From CAYZBM01 sp964476705 (lineage in GTDB: Bacteria; Pseudomonadota; Alphaproteobacteria; Rickettsiales; UBA6187), in NCBI GenBank assembly GCA_964476705.1, contig CAYZBM010000009.1, positions 1-35,111 of the forward strand: a stretch of DNA of 35,111 bases, read 5' to 3'. Shown here piece after piece: positions 1 to 7,804 of the stretch (its first letter is position 1; each line of letters opens with the position of its first letter). Both the position numbers and the translations under genes were made by a program. The notes under the pieces were generated by a model. It was not told the origin of the DNA, made no database searches, and worked only from the letters and a program-made list of their open reading frames with translations.

Positions 1-69
1 TCTGATGCTATAGATTATGCTTTTTCTATAAAATATTCAAACTAATTTACTATATATGTTTTTTCAGGA

Positions 70-136
70 TATGTAGCATTATGAAAATGATTGATTATAT
101 GTGTATTTTATGTAAATCATTTTCTAATCTACTATA
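70..136. repeat. Dispersed palindromic element, copy 1
   Basis: Imperfect inverted repeat: a left arm (70-94, beginning TATGTAGCATTATG) faces a right arm (113-136) ending in AATCTACTATA. Positions 95-136 are identical over 42 nt to 13230-13271. The family core TATAGTAGATYAAG, or its reverse complement, also occurs at 13206, 17245, 18211, 21728, 24166 and 35022. The left arm is degenerate compared with the copy at 13206-13271. Confidence 0.75.
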
Positions 137-203
137 TTTCAATCATGAAATACTATAGATTGCTTTTTGGGTAATTTTATTTTTAAATATCTTGTAAATA
201 AGT

Positions 204-300
204 GCTTACTCATTAGGAGTGGGGTCCGTTTAAGTTTAACTTATCCGGAGTATACTCCTTTTAAGTAAGCAAGTTAAGTGGTGGTGTCGGACATTTTTTA
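204..300 (+). other. Folded intergenic stretch with nested stems and a T-run
   Basis: Nested complementary segments are visible: GTCCG (224-228) with CGGAC (288-292), TTAACTT (236-242) with AAGTTAA (271-277), the perfect palindrome GGAGTATACTCC (247-258), and alternatively GCTTACT (204-210) with AGTAAGC (264-270). The outer stem is followed by ATTTTTT. It may be a small structured RNA with its terminator, or the remnant of a mobile element. There is no convincing ORF and I do not recognise a known RNA family. Confidence 0.35.
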
Positions 301-344
301 TAGGGTAATATCACCTATAATCAATAGGTTGGCTTAAAAATAAC

Positions 345-1325
345 TTAGTCTATACTTAGCAACTTTATCTGCATGCTAACTATTTGACCTTTATTAAGGA
401 TATTTTCGTAACCAATAATAGGTGGGCTTAAAGGATGTGGAGTTTTTTGTAATTCTGGAGTTATAGCAATTGCTCTCATGCCATTAAGTTTAGTTCCTAT
501 AATACCTTGCTCAAGTCCAATTGGTACATTACCGGCCCCCAATTTGAAAGATACTTCTTTGGATTCGGTAGTTACTTGTTTGCCATCTTGTGGATATGTT
601 AAGAAATAGGTTATTTTTACTTTATCCCCGCATCTTACAATTTTAGTTGTTCCTTCTATAATATCTTGAGTTTGATAAGCATCATTATGAGTTTTAATCC
701 CATCTTTTACCGCCATTAATTTAACTTCTATAGTTATAGCTTTGTCTTTAGGAATAAAATTGGATTTAAAATTAGGATTACCATAAGCTAATTTAGGCGG
801 AATAATTAAACGCCTTTTGCCATTTACCTTCATTCCAATTATGCCATCTTCAAGTCCTGGTAATACTTTACCTTCACCAATAGTAAAAGTATTGGGTGTA
901 TTGTTTTTATAGGTGCTATCAAATTGGATTTTATTATCCATAAAAGATTCACTATTTATGGTAACTTCATTGCCGCAATAGGCAGTTTCTCCATCACCTT
1001 TAACCAAATCTAAAGTTAGGACTTCGCTTGACTCTTTTGCGGCAATATCTTCAATATTTTTACTGCCATATTTTTCTTCAATAGCTGAACCTATCCAAGC
1101 ATCAACAAGAGCTTTGCCTTTAGGCGACTGCTGCATTTTTTCGATAATAGTTTTAGCTGGGGACTCTAGAAATTTAGCTGCGGGATTATTACTAGTTATA
1201 ATTATGCTGTCTTTAGGATTTTTCTCATTTTTAGAATTATTACCCTTATATACGACCAGAGAATATACAATGATGGTAATTACCACCCAAGTCATCTTTT
1301 TTTTAGGTATAAATTTTTTGAACAT
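345..1325 (-). CDS. Membrane-anchored protein with two FKBP-type peptidyl-prolyl isomerase domains
   Basis: Predicted peptidyl-prolyl cis-trans isomerase of the FKBP family, 326 aa. The N-terminus is basic (MFKKFIPKKK) and runs into one hydrophobic segment (about residues 11-27), so the protein is probably inner-membrane anchored with its body in the periplasm. Two FKBP modules follow a linker. The first (about 113-207) keeps FTIGEGKVLPGLEDGIIGMKVNGKR and the LAYGN loop; the second (about 228-325) keeps FKLGAGNVPIGLEQGIIGTKLNGMR but has a diverged active-site rim, so it may bind rather than catalyse. The gene lies 58 nt downstream of ychF on the same strand. A role in folding envelope proteins is inferred from the family; the substrate is unknown. 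Confidence 0.85.
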   Translation of the reverse strand: MFKKFIPKKKMTWVVITIIVYSLVVYKGNNSKNEKNPKDSIIITSNNPAAKFLESPAKTIIEKMQQSPKGKALVDAWIGSAIEEKYGSKNIEDIAAKESSEVLTLDLVKGDGETAYCGNEVTINSESFMDNKIQFDSTYKNNTPNTFTIGEGKVLPGLEDGIIGMKVNGKRRLIIPPKLAYGNPNFKSNFIPKDKAITIEVKLMAVKDGIKTHNDAYQTQDIIEGTTKIVRCGDKVKITYFLTYPQDGKQVTTESKEVSFKLGAGNVPIGLEQGIIGTKLNGMRAIAITPELQKTPHPLSPPIIGYENILNKGQIVSMQIKLLSID

Positions 1326-1383
1326 GCTTAATCTTCAAATGAGTGTTAATTATAATAATCTTAACTGCGGAGATCTAACTTTA

Positions 1384-2487
1384 CTACACGTTGAAGCGAA
1401 AATGCAAGACATCTCCATCATTGACTATATATTCTTTTCCCTCTAGTCGCATTTTCCCGGCATCTTTAGCACCTTGTTCGCCTTTGCCATCTATATAATC
1501 TTTAAAGCCGATAGTTTCTGAACGGATAAAACCTTTCTCAAAGTCGGTATGAATAACTCCAGCAGCTTGTGGCGCTAAAGATCCAGCTCTAATAGTCCAG
1601 GCATGAGCCTCTTTTGGCCCAATAGTAAAAAATGTGACTAGGTTAAGTAGGCTATATCCAGCCTTGATAACTTTATTTAAGCCAGTTTCAGTAACACCTA
1701 AAGTTTCTAAAAATTCTTTTTTATCTTCTTCTTTTTCTAGTAACGCTATTTCTTCTTCGATTTTTGCAGAAATAACAACACAAATGGCTCCCTCTTTTTG
1801 AGCTAGATCTTCTACTTGTTTAGTGTATTTATTGCCGGTGGCATATTCATTTTCATTAACATTACATACATACATTAAAGGTTTAGCGGTAATTAATTGA
1901 AGTTGCTTTAAAGTTTGTTTTTCCTCTAAGTCATTAAGAACTAAGCTTCTAGCGGGCTTGCCGGCTGCAAGAATAGGTAATATTTTTTTGAGCATTTCTA
2001 GCTCCTTTTGGACTTCTTTATCTGTGCCCTTAGCTTTTTTTTCAAGTCCAGGAATTCTTTTTTCTACCGATTCTAAATCAGCTAAAGTTAGCTCTATGTC
2101 AATAATTTCAGCATCTCGGATTGGATCTATAGAATTTTCGACATGGGTGATATTTTCATCTTCAAAACATCGCAAGACGTGAACGATTGCATCTACTTGT
2201 CTAATGTGGGATAAAAATTTATTGCCTAAGCCTTCGCCTTTACTCGCTCCTTTGACTATTCCAGCTATATCTACAAATTCTAATTGCGTATAGAGAATGG
2301 TTTTAGAATTAGCTATTTTAGCCAGTTCTATTAGGCGTTCGTCCGGAACATTAACTCTGCCGATATTAGGTTCTATAGTACAAAAAGGATAGTTAGCTGC
2401 TTCCGCTGCTGCGGTTTGAGTTAAAGCATTAAACAAAGTTGATTTACCAACGTTAGGAAGTCCTACTATACCGCAATTAAAACCCAT
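1384..2487 (-). CDS. ychF: Ribosome-binding ATPase YchF (Obg-like)
   Basis: Universally conserved OLA1/YchF P-loop protein of 367 aa, the normal family length. The start MGFNCGIVGLPNVGKST holds the G1 motif (residues 8-17), followed by VDIAGIVKGASKGEGLGNKFL (G3 and switch II). A coiled-coil insertion lies around residues 130-170. The C-terminal TGS domain ends at the lysine/glycine-rich stretch before FRFNV. YchF prefers ATP over GTP and binds ribosomes, acting in translation and stress responses. It sits 40 nt downstream of pth on the same strand, a pairing common in bacteria, so rplY-pth-ychF is probably one transcript. Confidence 0.97.
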   Translation of the reverse strand: MGFNCGIVGLPNVGKSTLFNALTQTAAAEAANYPFCTIEPNIGRVNVPDERLIELAKIANSKTILYTQLEFVDIAGIVKGASKGEGLGNKFLSHIRQVDAIVHVLRCFEDENITHVENSIDPIRDAEIIDIELTLADLESVEKRIPGLEKKAKGTDKEVQKELEMLKKILPILAAGKPARSLVLNDLEEKQTLKQLQLITAKPLMYVCNVNENEYATGNKYTKQVEDLAQKEGAICVVISAKIEEEIALLEKEEDKKEFLETLGVTETGLNKVIKAGYSLLNLVTFFTIGPKEAHAWTIRAGSLAPQAAGVIHTDFEKGFIRSETIGFKDYIDGKGEQGAKDAGKMRLEGKEYIVNDGDVLHFRFNV

Positions 2488-2527
2488 ATTATTATTTCCA
2501 ATATCTAAAAAATTTAAAATTTTGTCT

Positions 2528-3091
2528 TTAAGAGTTAAGCTTATTCATAAATAAATCATTTTGTTTTTTTATTAGTAAGTCACAATTATCTGCTATATTT
2601 TCACATAGAGATTTTATTTCTTTTTGTTCTTGTTTGCTAAAATTAGCTAGTACATAGTCAGAAATATCTATTCCCAAGGGCTTATCTATACCAATTCTTA
2701 CTCTAGTTATTTCCTTGCCCATATGGTCATAAACGCTTTTTATTCCATTATGACCTGCTGGATTTCCGCCAATTCTTACTCTAACTTTTCCTAGAGCTAA
2801 ATCAGCTTCGTCATGAAAGATAATAATATTTTCTGGATTTATTTGATAAAACTGTGCAGTTTTAACAACTGCATTGCCTGATTTATTCATATAAGTTTGT
2901 GGTTTTAGCAATATAACTTTTTGCCCAGCTATAATTCCTTGGCTTAAAGAGCCACTAAATTTTTTTTGCCATTTAGAAAAGGAATTAGTTAGAGAGCTAC
3001 TAGCTAGTCGGTCTATAACCATAAACCCAACATTATGCCTGGTATTTTCATACTCAGAGCCAGGATTACCAAGACCAACCAATAAATACAT
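2528..3091 (-). CDS. pth: Peptidyl-tRNA hydrolase
   Basis: Hydrolyses peptidyl-tRNA that has dropped off the ribosome, recycling the tRNA. It is 187 aa, standard for bacterial Pth. The N-terminal VGLGNPG motif, Asn9 and catalytic His19 (in ENTRHNVGF) are present, followed by KPQTYMNKSG, the HDEADL aspartate and GGNPAGHNGIKS. Cytosolic. The gene follows rplY by 26 nt and precedes ychF. The arrangement rplY-pth-ychF is a widespread translation cluster. No odd residues were seen. Confidence 0.97.
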   Translation of the reverse strand: MYLLVGLGNPGSEYENTRHNVGFMVIDRLASSSLTNSFSKWQKKFSGSLSQGIIAGQKVILLKPQTYMNKSGNAVVKTAQFYQINPENIIIFHDEADLALGKVRVRIGGNPAGHNGIKSVYDHMGKEITRVRIGIDKPLGIDISDYVLANFSKQEQKEIKSLCENIADNCDLLIKKQNDLFMNKLNS

Positions 3092-3117
3092 TTAAGCTAT
3101 ACTAGTTACAGTTTTAA

Positions 3118-3792
3118 TTACTTACCTTTTTTAGCACCACCAGGAGTACCTGCAGCAGGAGCTGCGGCAGTTGTAGCTGCTGGAGTTGCAGCTGCATCAG
3201 CAGTTTTAGTTTCGTCTTCAGTAGATTCAGTACGGCCAACTACTGTTGCGATAGTAAAATCACGATTTTTAATGGCAGGGCTTGTACCTTGAGGTAAAGC
3301 AACATGACTAATATGTACAGTATCGCCAATTTGTAATTCGCCCAAATCAATAACTATTTTTTCTGGAATTTTATCAACATCGCAAATAAGTTCAATATCA
3401 CGTCTTACTATGTTTAGTACGCCACCACGCTTTAAACCTGGAGATTTTTCAGCATTGATAAAACGTACACCAACCATCACAGAAACTTGTTCACCTTGGT
3501 TAATACGTAAGAAATCTACATGCAAAGGCACGTCGCTTACTGGATCTAATTGTACGTCTCTTGGTAATACTCTAATCACATTTCCATCAATAGAAATATC
3601 CATTACTTTTGATGTAAAATGGCCTTTTTCATACTGAGTAGTTAATTCTTTTAAATCTGTAGAAATACGAATTTCTTGACTGTTTTTGCCATATATAATG
3701 GCTGGAATTCTTCCAGCTCTTCTTAAAGTACGAGCTGGTCCTTTACCAGATACATCTCTTGTTTGTGCGGTTAGCGTAAGTATCTCAGACAT
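3118..3792 (-). CDS. rplY: 50S ribosomal protein bL25, CTC/TL5 form
   Basis: Two-domain bL25 of 224 aa that binds 5S rRNA. The N-terminal L25 domain (about 1-95) contains GPARTLRRAGRIPAIIYGK and LHVDFLR. The C-terminal TL5-type beta domain (about 96-185) contains GVRFINAEKSPGLKRGGVLN and LGELQIGDTVHISHV. The tail (about 195-224) is low-complexity and rich in alanine and threonine, ending GGAKKGK, typical of alphaproteobacterial bL25. It heads the rplY-pth-ychF run, 92 nt after prs on the same strand. The ATG start is supported by the conserved N-terminus. Confidence 0.96.
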   Translation of the reverse strand: MSEILTLTAQTRDVSGKGPARTLRRAGRIPAIIYGKNSQEIRISTDLKELTTQYEKGHFTSKVMDISIDGNVIRVLPRDVQLDPVSDVPLHVDFLRINQGEQVSVMVGVRFINAEKSPGLKRGGVLNIVRRDIELICDVDKIPEKIVIDLGELQIGDTVHISHVALPQGTSPAIKNRDFTIATVVGRTESTEDETKTADAAATPAATTAAAPAAGTPGGAKKGK

Positions 3793-3884
3793 GACTTAAT
3801 ATTCTCCATTAACTTAAAAACTAAAAACAATATAAAACTTAAATAAATAACTACTAATAACTATTTCTAAACTTAAGGCATCTT

Positions 3885-4817
3885 TTAATCAAACAAAGAA
3901 GAAACCGAGGTTTCTTCGGAAATACGCTTAATAGCCTCCGCAAGTAACGGAGCTATTGATATAACCCTGATTTTTGGAGTAGCCAAAACTTCATCAGTAG
4001 GGCGGATGCTATCTGTAATAACTAGGCTATTTAACTTAGAATTTTCTATACGCTCTAAAGCCTTGCCGGACAGCACTCCATGGGTAATATAAGCATAAAC
4101 AGAATTGGCCCCATTTTTCAATAGCGCTTCTGCAGCATTACATAACGTGCCGGCGGAATCTACTATATCATCAACAATAATGCAATCTTTTCCTTTAATA
4201 TCGCCAATAATATTCATAACTTCGGAGAAACCCGCTCTTTCCCTGCGTTTGTCGATGATAGCAAGCGTAGAATCTATGCGTTTTGCATAGGCTCTAGCTC
4301 TAACTACTCCGCCAACATCAGGAGAAACTACAACCAAGTTTTTTAAATCAAAACGATTTTTTATATCTTTAGTAAATACGGTCTCAGCAAATAAATTATC
4401 AAGAGGAATATCAAAAAAGCCTTGAATTTGGCCGGCATGAAGATCGATAGTTAAGACTCTGTCTGCTCCGGCTTTGGTTAAAATATCGGCAACTAATTTA
4501 GCGGCTATGGGCGTTCTCGGGCCAACCTTGCGATCTTGCCTGGCATAGCCATAATAAGGAACTACCGCCGTTATTCTCTTGGCAGAAGCCCGTTTTAAAG
4601 CGTCTATAGTAAGCAGAAGCTCCATGATGTGGTCATTTGCTGGATAAGAGGTTGGTTGAATTATGAAGACGTCTTCTCCGCGGATATTTTCTAGTATTTC
4701 AACAAAAACTTCATTGTCAGCAAAACATTTTACGCTAGCATTTATTAAATTTATGCCTAGGCATTTTGCTATTTCTGTGGCAAGAGGGATATTGCTATTT
4801 CCAGCGATAAGTTTCAT
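3885..4817 (-). CDS. prs: Ribose-phosphate pyrophosphokinase (PRPP synthetase)
   Basis: Makes PRPP from ribose-5-phosphate and ATP for nucleotide and other pathways. I chose the ATG at 4817 (MKLIAGNSNIPLA), which matches the family start MK-x-GNSN; an in-frame TTG at 4829 would add only four residues (MQFV) and is less likely. The protein is about 310 aa. Visible motifs are YYGYARQDRK, the catalytic flexible loop near DLHAGQIQGFFDIP, PDVGGVVRARAYAK, and the PRPP-binding loop CIIVDDIVDSAGTL. It is cytosolic and hexameric in known members. The 92-nt gap to rplY could allow a shared transcript. Confidence 0.96.
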   Translation of the reverse strand: MKLIAGNSNIPLATEIAKCLGINLINASVKCFADNEVFVEILENIRGEDVFIIQPTSYPANDHIMELLLTIDALKRASAKRITAVVPYYGYARQDRKVGPRTPIAAKLVADILTKAGADRVLTIDLHAGQIQGFFDIPLDNLFAETVFTKDIKNRFDLKNLVVVSPDVGGVVRARAYAKRIDSTLAIIDKRRERAGFSEVMNIIGDIKGKDCIIVDDIVDSAGTLCNAAEALLKNGANSVYAYITHGVLSGKALERIENSKLNSLVITDSIRPTDEVLATPKIRVISIAPLLAEAIKRISEETSVSSLFD

Positions 4818-5007
4818 AACAAACTGCAATTTTTATTTTTGATGAATATTTACTAGAATTTACTTTAGTTATTTTTATTGTGACGGGAACATAACAAAAC
4901 AAATTGCATATGTAAAGAGGGACTATATGAGTAAGCTAAATCTTGTAATTTAGGCTTTAGATAATTATATTAGGACTGTAAAAAATAACTCAAGGATAAT
5001 AAATCTG

Positions 5008-5622
5008 TTGATATACAAAACCATATTGTTGCGAGACATAAAGTTAGCTTTGGCTGGGGCTACTTCTTTTTTAAATTTAGCCTTATTCTTTTTGATAGCA
5101 ACAAGCTTATTTGTCTTTGCTAGTAACGATCCTGATTTGATTGTCAAAAATTCCGTGGCGGTAATTTGGGCTTGCGCTACTTTGGCGGCATTAATTGGCT
5201 TAAATGAAATATATTATAATGATTATGTTAGCGGGCATTTGGAGCAATTATTTATCTCAGGATTTTCGCTTGAAAACATAGTTATTGCCAAAATGTTATC
5301 TTATTGTTTAATTACTTGTTTGCCAATTATGCTAGTTGCTCCTTTGGTAATTATTATGCTGCAAGCTGATATTTGGATAATGCCCTACTTGTTTTTTGGA
5401 ATAATGTTACTAAGTATTATAAGTAGTGTTTGTGCGGCATTAACTTTAGAAGTAAGTAAAGTTAGGGTTATAGCAGAGTTGTTATTACTGCCATTATTTA
5501 TTCCAGTAATAATTTTTGGTACTAATAAATCTTTATTTATGCTTCTGGCCTTGGTTTTATTTATGTTGCCACTTTGTGTTATTGCCTCTAAAGTTGCTTT
5601 AAACTCAGCCCTAAAATCCTAA
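5008..5622 (+). CDS. ccmB: Heme exporter subunit CcmB
   Basis: Polytopic membrane subunit of the CcmAB transporter of cytochrome c maturation system I, which powers release of holo-CcmE. It is 204 aa with six hydrophobic segments. LLRDIKLALAGATSFLNLALFFLI and the segment AALIGLNEIYYNDYVSGHLEQL are typical of CcmB. The frame begins at a TTG codon (5008); AAGGATAAT lies about 8-15 nt upstream and no ATG is available before the conserved N-terminus. It stands apart from ccmDEFGH (17291-20612); ccmA and ccmC are not in this window. It is followed 35 nt later by the S49 protease gene. Confidence 0.93.
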   Translation: MIYKTILLRDIKLALAGATSFLNLALFFLIATSLFVFASNDPDLIVKNSVAVIWACATLAALIGLNEIYYNDYVSGHLEQLFISGFSLENIVIAKMLSYCLITCLPIMLVAPLVIIMLQADIWIMPYLFFGIMLLSIISSVCAALTLEVSKVRVIAELLLLPLFIPVIIFGTNKSLFMLLALVLFMLPLCVIASKVALNSALKS

Positions 5623-5657
5623 GAATAATTTAAAATCAAAAAGCCCAAGATATTGTT

Positions 5658-6485
5658 ATGATAAAAAAATGCATAAAAAAATTTTTTAAGAAAAAAAATA
5701 AAGTTGCAGTTATTCGATTAGCTGGAGTTATTGGTCAAGATAGTGCAATGAAATCAGGTTTGTCGCTGGAAAATATTGACCAAGCAATAGAAAAAGCTTT
5801 TGCGACTAAAGATATAAAAGCTGTGGCACTAGCTATTAATTCTCCTGGCGGCTCACCAGTGCAATCAGAACTTATTTATCGTAAGATTAGAAGTCTATCA
5901 TTAGAGAAAAAACTAACGGTATATAGTTTTGTTGAAGATTGCGCGGCATCCGGAGGTTATTGGCTAGCTTTGGCTGGAGATGAGATCTATGTAAGCAGTA
6001 GTTCTATAGTTGGTAGTATCGGAGTTATTTCGGCGGGCTTTGGTTTTGTGGAAGCAATAAAAAAAATCGGCATTGAAAGAAGAATATATACCCAAGGTAA
6101 AAATAAATCGATACTTGATCCATTTTCTAAAGAAAAGTCTGAAGATATCGCGATTATTTCAAGAGTGCAGGCGGCTATCCATAATATATTCAAAGATATA
6201 GTTAGAGAAAGAAGGCAAGGTAAAATTAATAATGAGCAAGAAGATAGTCTGTTTAATGGCGAGTTTTGGTGCGGTGCTGAAGCCAAAGATTTGGGCCTGG
6301 TTGATGGTATAGACAACTTGTATGATTTTATGCGTCATAAATATGGCAAAGATGTTGAGTTTGTCAAAACTAATAAACCATCTGGCTGGCTAAAAAGAAA
6401 GCTAGGAGTTAGCGCTTTAGGTATAGATGAAAAAATTATAGCAATTTTGGATGAACGGATGCTAAAATCAAGGATTGGCTTGTAA
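5658..6485 (+). CDS. S49 family serine protease, SohB/SppA type
   Basis: Single-domain member of peptidase family S49 (signal peptide peptidase/SohB), 275 aa. A basic N-terminus (MIKKCIKKFFKKKNK) replaces a clear transmembrane anchor, so membrane attachment is uncertain. NSPGGSP (61-67), AASGGYWLA with the likely nucleophile Ser98, the SIVGSIGVI strand, and the general-base Lys150 in KNKSILDPFS match the S49 Ser/Lys dyad. The family degrades cleaved signal peptides or membrane proteins. It lies 35 nt after ccmB and 59 nt before glyQ on the same strand; a rickettsial sohB-like gene next to ccmB is plausible as an operon partner. Confidence 0.9.
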   Translation: MIKKCIKKFFKKKNKVAVIRLAGVIGQDSAMKSGLSLENIDQAIEKAFATKDIKAVALAINSPGGSPVQSELIYRKIRSLSLEKKLTVYSFVEDCAASGGYWLALAGDEIYVSSSSIVGSIGVISAGFGFVEAIKKIGIERRIYTQGKNKSILDPFSKEKSEDIAIISRVQAAIHNIFKDIVRERRQGKINNEQEDSLFNGEFWCGAEAKDLGLVDGIDNLYDFMRHKYGKDVEFVKTNKPSGWLKRKLGVSALGIDEKIIAILDERMLKSRIGL

Positions 6486-6544
6486 AGCTAGATTTATTCG
6501 ATATGCTTAAGGGCCATTCTTTCTAATTGGTATTTTGATTTTTT

Positions 6545-7420
6545 ATGAGTAAGTTAGCTACATCTAAAACCTTATCCTTTCAAGGGATGATTAGTACTCT
6601 TGAAGATTATTGGAAAAAGCAAGGTTGTGTAATCCTCCAGCCATTTCATACCGAAGTTGGCGCTGGAACCTTGCACCCAGCTACTGTTTTGCGAGCGCTT
6701 ACCGACAATCCATGGAACGTTGCTTATGTTCAGCCTTCTATTCGGCCAAAGGATGGTAGATATGGTGAGAATCCTAACCGGTTGCAGCATTATTTTCAAT
6801 ATCAAGTAATTTTAAAACCATCTCCTGATGACATACAGGATAAATATCTAGAAAGTCTAAAACTTCTGGGTATAGATTTTGTGAATCATGATATTAGATT
6901 TGTTGAAGATGATTGGGAGAATCCTACGGTTGGAGCCTGGGGTTTGGGTTGGGAAGTATGGTGTGATGGAATGGAAGTTTCACAATTTACTTATATGCAG
7001 CAAGTTGGTGGAATAAATTGCTCTCCAGTTCCAGGAGAACTCACTTACGGCCTAGAAAGGCTTGCTATGTATATTCAGCAAGTAGACAGCGTTTACGATT
7101 TACGCTATAACGATTCAGGTGTTACTTATGGTGATATATTTTTAAAGAATGAGCAGCAATATTCAGCTTATAATCTTGAATATGCTAATGTTGAAAATCT
7201 GTTGGATAATTTTACAAGATTAGAAAAAGAATGTAACTTTTTATTAGCAAAAAATTTACCACTTCCGGCTTATGATCATTGTTTAAAAGCAAGTCACTGC
7301 TTAAACATGTTAGATGCTAGAGGGGTAATTGGAGTAACAGAAAGAGCTTCTTATATTTTAAGAGTTAGGAACCTGGCCAAGGCTTGTTGTGAGTCTTGGG
7401 TTGCCCTGCATAATAAATAA
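6545..7420 (+). CDS. glyQ: Glycyl-tRNA synthetase alpha subunit
   Basis: Catalytic subunit of the bacterial alpha2-beta2 glycyl-tRNA synthetase (class II), 291 aa. The class II signature region FQGMISTLEDYWKKQGCVILQPFHTEVGAGTLHPAT and the motif 2 region RPKDGRYGENPNRLQHYFQYQVILKP are intact, as is SPVPGELTYGLERLAMYIQ (motif 3). It charges tRNA-Gly together with GlyS. The usual glyQ-glyS pair is interrupted by panD: glyQ ends 27 nt before panD. Only a weak ribosome-binding site is visible before ATGAGTAAG. Confidence 0.97.
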   Translation: MSKLATSKTLSFQGMISTLEDYWKKQGCVILQPFHTEVGAGTLHPATVLRALTDNPWNVAYVQPSIRPKDGRYGENPNRLQHYFQYQVILKPSPDDIQDKYLESLKLLGIDFVNHDIRFVEDDWENPTVGAWGLGWEVWCDGMEVSQFTYMQQVGGINCSPVPGELTYGLERLAMYIQQVDSVYDLRYNDSGVTYGDIFLKNEQQYSAYNLEYANVENLLDNFTRLEKECNFLLAKNLPLPAYDHCLKASHCLNMLDARGVIGVTERASYILRVRNLAKACCESWVALHNK

Positions 7421-7447
7421 TTTAATATAGATTTAAGAGATAGATAT

Positions 7448-7804
7448 ATGTTGATAACAATGCTTAAGAGTAAAATTCATCGTGCAACTGTAACCCAGGC
7501 TGATTTAAATTATGAGGGCTCTATTACTGTAGATAAAGAGCTTTTAGAATTGTCTGGAATATTGCCTTATGAGCAAGTTGATGTCCTTGATATTAATAAT
7601 GGTCAAAGATTTACAACTTATGCTATAGAAGCGCCTAAGGGTTCAAAAGAAATTTGTATTAATGGGGCCGCGGCTCGGTTAGTACAAAAAGGTGATTTAG
7701 TAATTATTTGTAGTTACTGTCAAATTGAAGATAAAAAAGCTGCAAGCTTTAAACCAAAAATTGTGCTTCTAGATAAACTTAACAAAATATCAGTAAAAAA
7801 ATAA
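7448..7804 (+). CDS. panD: Aspartate 1-decarboxylase
   Basis: Pyruvoyl enzyme that converts L-aspartate to beta-alanine for pantothenate and CoA. It is 118 aa, close to the usual 115-130. The self-cleavage site Gly24-Ser25 (in LNYEGSITVD) and the residues Lys9, Arg54 and Tyr58 align with the E. coli enzyme without a gap, as does NGAAARLVQKGDLVIICSY. I used the ATG giving MLITMLKSKIHR, which matches family starts; Met5 is the alternative. The gene sits between glyQ and glyS, and its TAA shares one base with the glyS ATG (TAATG), so it is translationally coupled. panB, panC and panE are not in the window. Confidence 0.95.
   Translation: MLITMLKSKIHRATVTQADLNYEGSITVDKELLELSGILPYEQVDVLDINNGQRFTTYAIEAPKGSKEICINGAAARLVQKGDLVIICSYCQIEDKKAASFKPKIVLLDKLNKISVKK

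Noticed and set aside
1114..1446. Plus-strand frame of 110 codons over the FKBP gene start
   Set aside because: It is antisense to two well-supported genes, has no family resemblance and no ribosome-binding site.
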